This document shows, piece after piece, positions 8,286-13,656 of a DNA stretch of 13,656 nt. Position 1 is the first letter of the stretch, and each line of letters opens with the position of its first letter. Source of the stretch: JANJTY01 sp038257155 (GTDB lineage Bacteria > Pseudomonadota > Gammaproteobacteria > Xanthomonadales > Xanthomonadaceae); contig JBBSJP010000073.1 of assembly GCA_038257155.1 (NCBI GenBank), forward strand, positions 1 through 13,656, written 5' to 3'. A model generated the notes under the pieces. The model was not told where the DNA came from. It searched no databases and saw only the letters and a list, made by a program, of their open reading frames with translations. The translations under genes were made by a program, and so were the position numbers.

Positions 8286-10896
8286 CCATCACCTCTTCAG
8301 CAGGCAGGGCGCGCAGGTTGTAGCGGCTCGCCATCACCGCGCCGTAGGCGCCGGCATCGGCGATCAGCAGGGTATCGCCTTCCGTCGTATCAATCGGCAG
8401 CCGACGGCGGCGGCCCAGCACATCGCCGGTTTCACAGATGGGTCCGACCACTTCGCACTCGAACTGTTCCCCATTCGGCTCTTTGCTGAGGCTATGGATG
8501 CCATGCCAGGCGCCGTACAGGGCCGGCCGCAGCAGGGCGTTCATGCCGGCATCGACGCCGACACGCAGCAGGCCGAGCTTGTCGACAACCTGGGTCACCG
8601 ACACCAGGAGCACACCGGCCTCGGCAACCAGGAAGCGGCCGGGCTCGATCCACAGATCAAAGTGCGGGCAGGCCGCCTTCATCTCGGCCAGGCGTTCGCC
8701 AAACGCATGCAGGTCGAAGGGCTCGGCTTCGGGCTCGTAGGGAATGCCCAGGCCGCCGCCGATGTCGAGCGCCTCGACCGTGCCGATGCCGTCGGCCAGG
8801 GCAGCCAGCCGCCCGAACACGGCCTGCCAGTGCGTCGCATCGGCGATGCCGCTGCCGATATGCGCATGCAGTCCGACCACGCGCGCACCCAGCTTGCGCA
8901 CCAGGCCTGCGGCTTCGGCCACGGCCTCGATGGCGAGGCCGAACTTGGCTTCCTTGCCGCCAGTGCGGACTTTCTCGTGATGGCCCTCGCCGAAGCCCGG
9001 ATCGACGCGCAGCCACAGGCGCCGGCCGGAAAACAGCTCGGGCCACTGTTGCAGCGGAAACAGGCTGTCGAGGGTGAGATTGACGCCGAGCTCAAGCGCT
9101 GCGGCGTATTCAATGCGCGGCGCGAAGTTCGGGGTGAACAGCAGGCGCAAGGGATTGATGCCCGGCAGGGTCGCCAGCACATGGCGCACCTCGGCCAGCG
9201 ACACGCATTCGAAGCCGAAGCCTTCCGCCTCCAGCGCGCGCAGGATGTCCGGGTGCGCATTGGCCTTGATGGCATACAGGCGCTGCGACAGGCCCGGCAG
9301 CGCTTTGAGCGCGCGCGCGCGCTCGCGCACCGTTGGCAGGTGGTAGACGTAGCGTGGCGTACCGCGTGTCGCTGATTCAAGCAGGGCCTCACGCGCACCC
9401 TGCCACCAGGCCGCCGCGCGCGGGCGCGCCAGACCGCCAAGCGCCTTCCAGCTCGGCCCGAACACCCGCGCATCATCAATCGGCATCGCGCCGGCTTCGA
9501 TCAGCAGGGCGTGCAGGCGTGGCAACAGGCCCTCGGCAACACCTTCATCCACCACGAAAGTGAGGTTCAGATCGTTCGAGCTCTGCGAGATCATGTGCAC
9601 GCGCTCGCGACCGAACTCGGCCAGCACCGCATTGAGCTTGTGCAGGCGCGAGCGGATCCCGCGACCGACCATGGTGATCGCCGCGCAGGGCGCGATCACC
9701 TTCACCCGGCAAACCTGGGCCAGGTCGGCACAGAGCGCTTCGAGCACATCGGTGCTGACCAGGTTCTCGCCCGGGTCCAGCGACACCGTGACATTGGTTT
9801 CAGCCGAGCCGATCAGATCGACCGACAGGCCGTGATGTTTGAACGCGGCGAACACGTCGGCAAGGAAGCCGACCTGCTGCCACATGCCGACGCTTTCCAT
9901 CGACACCAGCACGATACCGCGCCGCGAGCTGATCGCCTTCACCCCGGGCGCGGCATCGGCGATCGCCTCGATTACCGTGCCGGCCAGATCGGGCCTTTCG
10001 GTATCGCGTATCCACAGCGGCACGCCAGCCTCGCGGCAGGGCGAGATGCAGCGCGGATGCAGCACCTTGGCGCCGGTGGTGGCTATTTCCTGCGCCTCTT
10101 CGTAATCCAGCCGTGCCAGCAGGCGTGCTTCGGGCACGGCGCGCGGATTGGCGCTGAACATGCCGGGCACGTCGGTCCAGATCTCGACACGCAGCGCACC
10201 GAGCAGGGCGCCAAAGCAGGCCGCCGAGGTATCCGAGCCACCGCGTCCAAGGATCGCCGTGCTGCCATCTTCGGCGCGCGCCATGAAGCCCTGGGTCAGC
10301 AGCAGACGTTCCGGGCGCGCCGCCAATCGTTCGCGCAACGCAACGCGATCAGTCAGATCGCAGGACACCGACAGGCGCCGCGCCCAGGCGCTTTGGTTGG
10401 GCAGTGACTGTGCGGCGAGTCCGTCGCGTGCATCCAGCCAGCCCATGTCGAATCCGGCACGCGCGAGGTAAGCCACGCCCAGCGTCGAGGACAGCAGTTC
10501 ACCTTGCGCCAGCAGCTCGGCCTGCCAATCGAGCGCGGCGGCGGCGCGGCGTGGATCGTCGGCCAGCGCCCGCAACGCAACCATACGCGCGCCCAGCACG
10601 AGGTCGGGATCCAGATCCAGTTCAGCTGCGAAGTCGCGGTGCCGGGCGATCAGCGCATCGAGACCGGTCGCTACAGCATCCGCATCAGCATGCGCATCAA
10701 TCAATGCCTGCAATGCATTGGTGGTGCCCGACAGCGCCGACACCACCACCAGCACCCGCGCGCCCGTTTCGTCCGCGCGGCGTTTGGCAAGCTGGCCGAT
10801 GGTGTCCCAGCGGGAACGCCGCGACACGCTGGTGCCGCCGAACTTGAGCACGATCCAGAGGCGATCCGCCGGAGGGGCGGTGGAGTGACTTGGCAT
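8278..10896 (-). CDS. lysA: Bifunctional aspartate kinase / diaminopimelate decarboxylase
   Basis: An 872-residue fusion of the first and last enzymes of lysine synthesis. The aspartokinase part has KFGGTSVS (18-25), GRGGSDTSA (218-226), DVPGMFSANPR (242-252) and TTGAKVLHPR (273-282), then paired ACT regulatory domains (about 325-475). The decarboxylase part is a fold-III PLP enzyme: Schiff-base lysine in YAIKANAHPD (Lys544), HAHIGSG (677-683), GGGLG (713-717), EPGR (751-754), CETGD (821-825) and AGAYG (848-852). The kinase phosphorylates L-aspartate; the decarboxylase turns meso-diaminopimelate into L-lysine. This fusion is known in Xanthomonadales. I chose the ATG at 10896, about 12 codons before the first kinase motif. 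The frame stays open to 11166, but that extension only translates repeats. No clear Shine-Dalgarno precedes 10896, so the start is the least certain part. It is first in the lysA-murL-murD2 unit. Confidence 0.95.
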   Translation of the reverse strand: MPSHSTAPPADRLWIVLKFGGTSVSRRSRWDTIGQLAKRRADETGARVLVVVSALSGTTNALQALIDAHADADAVATGLDALIARHRDFAAELDLDPDLVLGARMVALRALADDPRRAAAALDWQAELLAQGELLSSTLGVAYLARAGFDMGWLDARDGLAAQSLPNQSAWARRLSVSCDLTDRVALRERLAARPERLLLTQGFMARAEDGSTAILGRGGSDTSAACFGALLGALRVEIWTDVPGMFSANPRAVPEARLLARLDYEEAQEIATTGAKVLHPRCISPCREAGVPLWIRDTERPDLAGTVIEAIADAAPGVKAISSRRGIVLVSMESVGMWQQVGFLADVFAAFKHHGLSVDLIGSAETNVTVSLDPGENLVSTDVLEALCADLAQVCRVKVIAPCAAITMVGRGIRSRLHKLNAVLAEFGRERVHMISQSSNDLNLTFVVDEGVAEGLLPRLHALLIEAGAMPIDDARVFGPSWKALGGLARPRAAAWWQGAREALLESATRGTPRYVYHLPTVRERARALKALPGLSQRLYAIKANAHPDILRALEAEGFGFECVSLAEVRHVLATLPGINPLRLLFTPNFAPRIEYAAALELGVNLTLDSLFPLQQWPELFSGRRLWLRVDPGFGEGHHEKVRTGGKEAKFGLAIEAVAEAAGLVRKLGARVVGLHAHIGSGIADATHWQAVFGRLAALADGIGTVEALDIGGGLGIPYEPEAEPFDLHAFGERLAEMKAACPHFDLWIEPGRFLVAEAGVLLVSVTQVVDKLGLLRVGVDAGMNALLRPALYGAWHGIHSLSKEPNGEQFECEVVGPICETGDVLGRRRRLPIDTTEGDTLLIADAGAYGAVMASRYNLRALPAEEVMDD

Positions 10897-10935
10897 CGAC
10901 GACGTGGGCTTGGGCAAGTAAGGACTGCGGACAGC

Positions 10936-10980
10936 GTCATGCTGCGGCGCACAAGCATGACAAATGCAGGCCTTGCCTGC
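10936..10980 (-). promoter_or_regulatory. Two hairpins in the presumed lysA leader
   Basis: On the minus strand, upstream of the lysA ATG, are two perfect stems. gcaggc/gcctgc (10966-10971/10975-10980) has a 3-nt loop. gtcatgct/agcatgac (10936-10943/10954-10961) has 8 bp and a 10-nt loop. They end 40 nt before the start codon. Further upstream TTGACG (11036-11031) could be a -35 box, but I see no good -10 at the right distance. They may form a leader control structure; I see no lysine-riboswitch core. Confidence 0.35.
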
Positions 10981-11056
10981 CATACGTTGGCCGAACTCAG
11001 CTCGCGCTAGGTGGATGTGCGGAGCCAGAGCGTCAACGCAGGGTCGCGACCACCAC

Positions 11057-11078
11057 GTAGGGTGCGCCTTGGCGCACC
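11057..11078 (+). repeat. GTAG-headed palindrome, family I (left half of an inverted pair)
   Basis: GTAG followed by the perfect palindrome GGTGCGCC-TT-GGCGCACC. It is inverted relative to 11157-11178, and the GTAG heads lie at the outer ends of a 122-bp unit. Flanking bases inside the pair (gcgatcggag here, gagatggagg on the other strand of the partner) are partly alike, suggesting a larger shared repeat. The pair fills the 295-bp spacer 10897-11191 together with the lysA leader. Confidence 0.85.
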
Positions 11079-11156
11079 GCGATCGGAGCTGGCGAAACAC
11101 CGACGTGAGGAGATTAGTTGTCGTCGGAACCTGGGCAGGGTCAGCACCTCCATCTC

Positions 11157-11178
11157 GGTGCGCCAAGGCGCACCCTAC
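11157..11178 (-). repeat. GTAG-headed palindrome, family I (right half of an inverted pair)
   Basis: GGTGCGCC-AA-GGCGCACC followed by ctac on the plus strand, that is GTAG plus palindrome on the minus strand. It lies 13 bp past the cytochrome stop codon, where a 3'-end hairpin of its transcript would be expected. Confidence 0.85.
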
Positions 11179-11191
11179 TTGATCAATGGTC

Positions 11192-12025
11192 TCAGGGCCC
11201 CTGCTTGTGCTGCGCCATGGCGCGCAGATACGCCTCGATATCAGCGGCGAGCGCCTCGCGCTGGGCCTTGCGCAGGCTGGGTGCCAGCGCCGGCATGGTG
11301 GTGTTGAGGCGCACCTTGGTCGGCTCCAGCATCCAGCGCTGCAGCCAGCCGTCGGCGAAATACTCGGTAACGCTGCTCGGCACGTTCAATTCCGGCGCCT
11401 TGCCGCCGCCCTGTCCGTTGATGCTGTGGCAGCTGACGCAATGCTGGCGATATGCCTCGAAGCCGCGCTGCACGACAGCATCGGCGTCCTTGGGTGGCAG
11501 GATGCGCGGCAGGCGTTCGGCGATGTCAACCAGGGCTATGCCGACGATCTGGTATGGCCAGTCGTTGGCACCCAGCGCTTGCAATTCGGGTGATTCCAGA
11601 TTGTCCCAGACCAGATAGAACGGCCCCAGTTCGACCGCCTCGTTGTTCTGCAGGCGATTGACCAGGGCGAAACTTTCGCTATCACTGCGCGCCCAGCTCA
11701 GCAGGGCGCGGTGTTCGGCCAGTTTGGTCGGTTCGATCAAGGCGCGATAGCCGTCGGCGCACTCGAACTGCACTGCACCGGCATCGCGCCAGCTGTCGCC
11801 GAACAGCGCCTGCAGCAGGGCCCCTGCCGGCACTCCAACATAGCTGCGTTGCGCATCCTCGTGCGGCTCGTGCACGGTCATGCTGCGCCGGCCACCGGCC
11901 AGTGCGCGCAACTGGTCGCGATCCAGGGTTTGCGTGCCTTCGGCGGTCACCACGGACAGGCTTTGCACTTGCGCAGCGATCGCGCCGGGCAACAACAGCG
12001 CGGCGAGCAGGACGATTCTGACCAT
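11192..12025 (-). CDS. Periplasmic monohaem c-type cytochrome with an N-terminal molybdopterin-domain-like region
   Basis: A 277-residue exported protein with signal peptide MVRIVLLAALLLPGAIAAQ. The C-terminal part (about 185-272) is a class I cytochrome c: haem attachment CVSCH (196-200), a GQGGGKAPEL loop (204-213) and a likely axial Met in NTTMPAL (241-247, Met244). The N-terminal part (about 20-170) has segments such as VQFECADGYRALI (85-97), GPFYLVWDN (134-142) and WPYQIVGIALV (156-166). These recall small periplasmic proteins related to the sulfite-oxidase/YedY molybdopterin-binding fold, but I see no clear cofactor cysteine; this part is tentative. It is presumably an electron carrier, partner unknown. 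The ATG at 12025 is preferred over the upstream ATG at 12067: GGGGAG sits 7 nt before it and the signal peptide starts there. It is divergent from the PhzF-like gene. Confidence 0.85.
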   Translation of the reverse strand: MVRIVLLAALLLPGAIAAQVQSLSVVTAEGTQTLDRDQLRALAGGRRSMTVHEPHEDAQRSYVGVPAGALLQALFGDSWRDAGAVQFECADGYRALIEPTKLAEHRALLSWARSDSESFALVNRLQNNEAVELGPFYLVWDNLESPELQALGANDWPYQIVGIALVDIAERLPRILPPKDADAVVQRGFEAYRQHCVSCHSINGQGGGKAPELNVPSSVTEYFADGWLQRWMLEPTKVRLNTTMPALAPSLRKAQREALAADIEAYLRAMAQHKQGP

Positions 12026-12176
12026 GCGGCAACTCCCCTTGAGCGTAGGCGCAGGAACAATCAGCAAGTCAAAGGATGCCTGAGCCGAGCGCTCGCCGCA
12101 GTCCCCTCACACCCAAAAGCGTCGATGTCGCGGTAACCTTCGCCGCCCGATTCGCGTATCAGCATGCCGAGGTCCA
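12026..12176. promoter_or_regulatory. Divergent intergenic region between the cytochrome and PhzF-like genes
   Basis: A 151-bp spacer separates the start codons of two divergent genes, so it must hold promoters for both. The cytochrome has GGGGAG at 12038-12033 and the PhzF-like gene GAGG at 12169-12172. I see no convincing -35/-10 pair and no operator-like palindrome. Confidence 0.5.
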
Positions 12177-13037
12177 ATGAATTTCCTGCAGATTGATGTG
12201 TTCACCAGCCGGGCCTTCATGGGCAATCCCGTGGCCGTGGTGCTTGATGCATCCGGGCTGGACGCGGCCGCGATGCAAGGTATCGCGCGCTGGACCAATC
12301 TTTCCGAGACCGCTTTTGTGCTGCCACCCAGCACGCCCGAGGCCAGCTATCGGGTGCGTATCTTCACGCCGATGCAGGAACTACCCTTTGCCGGGCATCC
12401 CAGCGTCGGCACGGCCTTCGCCGTGCTGCGCGCCGGACTGGCGATACCGTTGGAGGGCCGCCTGGTGCAGGAGTGTGGCGCCGGTCTGCTGCCGGTGAGA
12501 GTCGAAGGTGAAGGTGAAGCGCTGCGCATCCACGTGCGTGCGCCGCAGGCCAAGCTGCTGGCTGACCCGAAGAAGATCGAAGGGCTGCTCGACGCCGCAC
12601 TCGCCGGCCTGTCGCGCGGCGAGCTGGAACCGCGCATCGTCGACAACGGCCCGCGCTGGTGGACGGCCGAACTGGCCGACAGCGCCGCGGTGCGCGGCCA
12701 TCAGCCCGATCTTGCCGCCATCGCGGCATTGACCTCGGCCAGCAAGACCGTCGGCCTGGCGATCTTTGCCGAATGCGCGCAGGACGAAGCTGCCCTGGTG
12801 GTGCGCGCCTACTGTCCCGCAGACGGCATACCCGAAGACCCGGTAACCGGCAGCGCCAACGCCTGCATCGGCGCGCGCCTGCTGGCCGAGGGCCGCTATC
12901 ACGACGGCGAAAGCTATACCGCCAGCCAGGGCCGCGAAGTTGGCCGCGATGGCCGGGTAACGGTGAGCCTGAGCGAAGACCAGGTCTGGATCGGCGGCGC
13001 CTGTGTCTGCGTGATCGAGGGAAGTATCACAGTCTAG
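12177..13037 (+). CDS. PhzF family epimerase/isomerase
   Basis: A 286-residue protein with the PhzF fold. The opening MNFLQIDVFTSRAFMGNPVAVV is typical, with the proposed catalytic glutamate in NLSETAFVLP (Glu44). FTPMQELPFAGHPSVGTA (63-80) covers the conserved GHPSVG motif (His74), and DPVTGSAN (221-228) is the second-half signature. PhzF itself isomerises trans-2,3-dihydro-3-hydroxyanthranilate in phenazine synthesis. No other phenazine genes are here, so this is more likely one of the many PhzF homologues of unknown substrate, such as YddE-like proteins, and no gene symbol is given. Start ATG at 12177 with GAGG 4 nt upstream; the length suits the family. It is the only certain plus-strand gene in the window and is followed by a repeat field rather than a cotranscribed gene. 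Confidence 0.9.
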   Translation: MNFLQIDVFTSRAFMGNPVAVVLDASGLDAAAMQGIARWTNLSETAFVLPPSTPEASYRVRIFTPMQELPFAGHPSVGTAFAVLRAGLAIPLEGRLVQECGAGLLPVRVEGEGEALRIHVRAPQAKLLADPKKIEGLLDAALAGLSRGELEPRIVDNGPRWWTAELADSAAVRGHQPDLAAIAALTSASKTVGLAIFAECAQDEAALVVRAYCPADGIPEDPVTGSANACIGARLLAEGRYHDGESYTASQGREVGRDGRVTVSLSEDQVWIGGACVCVIEGSITV

Positions 13038-13067
13038 GATTCCAAGGCCGCTCCATGCGCGGATAAG

Positions 13068-13084
13068 CGCACCGACCCGGTGCG
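13068..13084 (+). terminator. Small hairpin downstream of the PhzF-like gene
   Basis: CGCACCG and CGGTGCG form a 7-bp GC-rich stem around a 3-nt loop, 31 bp after the stop codon. No T-run follows, so it is only a candidate 3'-end structure. Confidence 0.3.
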
Positions 13085-13161
13085 ACCTGGACTGCTACGA
13101 CAAGACACAGCAGGTCATACCCGCGCAGGAGCGCACCTGTACGCGACCGCGGGACGGTCTC

Positions 13162-13227
13162 GTAGGTCGGATCAAGCGCCGCCGAAACGCCTGATCGAGC
13201 GATCTGCCTAGGCGGCGCGGATCCGAC
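13162..13227 (+). repeat. GTAG-headed palindrome, family II, long form
   Basis: GTAG, then outer arms gtcggatc and gatccgac and inner arms gcgccgcc and ggcggcgc enclosing an about 28-nt loop. An identical copy is at 13509-13574. The extra inner stem makes it a longer variant of the family at 4518-4556. Confidence 0.85.
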
Positions 13228-13233
13228 GCACAA

Positions 13234-13251
13234 CTTGCCGTTCGCGGCAAG
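13234..13251. repeat. UUCG hairpin within the direct repeat
   Basis: CTTGCCG-TTCG-CGGCAAG: a perfect 7-bp stem closed by a TTCG loop, very stable as RNA. The same hairpin recurs at 13581-13598. It lacks a T-run, so it is not a standard terminator. Confidence 0.75.
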
Positions 13252-13264
13252 CCTCTAGCACCTC

Positions 13265-13303
13265 AATGTCGGCTCCACCGCTGCGCGGCTTGAGCCGACC
13301 TAC
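13265..13303 (-). repeat. GTAG-headed palindrome, family II, short form
   Basis: On the minus strand GTAG is followed by arms gtcggctc and gagccgac, with caagccgcgcagcggtg-like loop sequence, ending ACATT. It is inverted relative to 13162-13227. Confidence 0.85.
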
Positions 13304-13341
13304 GACAGCTGTAACCGCCTCGCCTGCTGCTCGCGCTTTGT

Positions 13342-13385
13342 GTAGGAGCCGACCTGTCGGCGACCGGGATATCCGGCGTTTCCGG
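13342..13385 (+). repeat. GTAG-headed palindrome, family III, with conserved tail
   Basis: GTAG at 13342-13345, stem gccgac-ct-gtcggc (13348-13361), then a tail containing gaccgggatatccggcgttt. The 27 bases 13359-13385 recur exactly at 13475-13501. Confidence 0.75.
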
Positions 13386-13459
13386 CAGTTGAGGCAATCC
13401 GGGGTCTGCGGTCGCGCACAGGGTGCGCTCCACCGTTGCGTCGAACGAATCGTCTTACT

Positions 13460-13501
13460 GTAGCCAACCCTGTTGGCGACCGGGATATCCGGCGTTTCCG
13501 G
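13460..13501 (+). repeat. GTAG-headed palindrome, family III, with conserved tail (second copy)
   Basis: GTAG at 13460-13463, stem gccaac-cct-gttggc (13463-13477). Relative to 13348-13361 the fourth stem pair is A:T instead of G:C, keeping the stem. The same 27-base tail follows and abuts the second 153-bp repeat. Confidence 0.75.
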
Positions 13502-13508
13502 AAGTCTC

Positions 13509-13574
13509 GTAGGTCGGATCAAGCGCCGCCGAAACGCCTGATCGAGCGATCTGCCTAGGCGGCGCGGATCCGAC
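13509..13574 (+). repeat. GTAG-headed palindrome, family II, long form (second copy)
   Basis: Identical to 13162-13227 and part of the second 153-bp repeat copy. Confidence 0.85.
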
Positions 13575-13580
13575 GCACAA

Positions 13581-13598
13581 CTTGCCGTTCGCGGCAAG
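13581..13598. repeat. UUCG hairpin within the direct repeat (second copy)
   Basis: Identical to 13234-13251. Confidence 0.75.
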
Positions 13599-13611
13599 CC
13601 TCTAGCACCTC

Positions 13612-13650
13612 GATGTCGGCTCCACCGCTGCGCGGCTTGAGCCGACCTAC
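13612..13650 (-). repeat. GTAG-headed palindrome, family II, short form (second copy)
   Basis: Same as 13265-13303 except the final base; part of the second 153-bp copy. Confidence 0.85.
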
Positions 13651-13656
13651 GACAGC

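Larger units (their letters stand above)
13157..13309 (+). repeat. 153-bp direct repeat, copy 1
   Basis: Matches 13504-13656 base for base with one difference (A at 13265, G at 13612), an offset of 347 bp. Each copy holds a long family II palindrome, a cttgccg-ttcg-cggcaag hairpin and an inverted short family II palindrome. Confidence 0.95.
13038..13656. other. Gene-free repeat field at the right edge
   Basis: I find no credible gene in these 619 bases. From 13157 on they are almost wholly repeats: two copies of a 153-bp unit, four family II palindromes, two family III palindromes and two UUCG hairpins. Frames that stay open here only translate repeats. 13038-13156 shows one small hairpin (13068-13084) and nothing else I recognise. 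The repeat runs off the window at 13656. Confidence 0.8.
13504..13656 (+). repeat. 153-bp direct repeat, copy 2 (may continue beyond the window)
   Basis: Second copy of the unit at 13157-13309. It reaches the last base of the window, so its true right end is unknown. The left boundary is sharp: the bases before 13157 and 13504 differ. Confidence 0.95.

Noticed and set aside
10897..11056. Lysine riboswitch ahead of lysA
   Set aside because: Only two simple hairpins are visible and the space is too short for the conserved multi-helix lysine aptamer; none of its core sequences was recognised.
10897..11166. N-terminal extension of lysA by 90 residues to an upstream start
   Set aside because: The added part translates the spacer and a family I palindrome (CAKAHPT-like residues) and resembles no aspartokinase N-terminus. 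The ATG at 10896 sits just before the kinase motif.
12026..12067. Longer cytochrome start at 12067
   Set aside because: It would put 14 residues before the signal peptide, and GGGGAG is correctly placed for 12025.
12177..13037. Phenazine biosynthesis locus
   Set aside because: Only a PhzF-like protein is present; no other phz gene is in the window, and most PhzF homologues are not in phenazine pathways.
13162..13574. Integron attC sites
   Set aside because: The long palindromes lack the GTTRRRY and RYYYAAC core boxes, have no cassette genes between them and carry GTAG heads instead.
13208..13597. Minus-strand open frame of 129 codons in the right-edge repeat field
   Set aside because: It translates both copies of the direct repeat and the palindromes between them, with no recognisable protein features.
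13157..13656. CRISPR array
   Set aside because: The repeats are long, palindromic, of several families and in both orientations, with no regular spacers and no cas genes in the window.

Overview
The window comes from a GC-rich gammaproteobacterium, most likely of the Xanthomonadales (Lysobacterales). Three things point there. First, murL and murD2 are adjacent, the alternative D-glutamate route of peptidoglycan synthesis described in Xanthomonas. Second, aspartokinase is fused to diaminopimelate decarboxylase in one polypeptide. Third, the spacers are full of short palindromes headed by GTAG, as in Stenotrophomonas and Xanthomonas genomes. This is inference from gene content; no database was searched.

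Layout. Positions 180-12025 hold seven genes, all on the minus strand. In transcription order they are: a periplasmic c-type cytochrome (11192-12025), lysA (8278-10896), murL (6819-8285), murD2 (5462-6838), an exported dienelactone-hydrolase-like protein (4581-5354), an exported S9 oligopeptidase (2312-4345) and the ABC-F ATPase yheS (180-2210). A PhzF-like isomerase (12177-13037) is divergent on the plus strand. The right end (13038-13656) has no gene and is a dense palindromic repeat field. The left end (1-179) may hold the tail of an unidentified plus-strand gene.

The biological core is lysA-murL-murD2. Their reading frames overlap by 8 bp and 20 bp, so they form a translationally coupled unit. 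MurD2 adds L-Glu to UDP-MurNAc-L-Ala and MurL epimerises that terminal L-Glu to D-Glu, which replaces the MurI glutamate racemase plus MurD route. LysA starts the aspartate pathway and converts meso-diaminopimelate, the next stem-peptide residue, to lysine. The unit therefore concerns residues 2 and 3 of the cell-wall stem peptide.

The most unusual features are repeats. A 106-bp inverted-repeat element sits in frame inside murL and adds a Pro/Gly-rich peptide of about 36 residues just before the ATP-binding loop. At least three families of GTAG-headed hairpins occupy the spacers; two of them show compensatory base changes, and one copy supplies the yheS stop codon. A (GGGGAAC)5 tract with G-quadruplex potential lies between murD2 and the hydrolase gene. 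A 153-bp direct repeat with one mismatch recurs at a 347-bp interval at the right edge.
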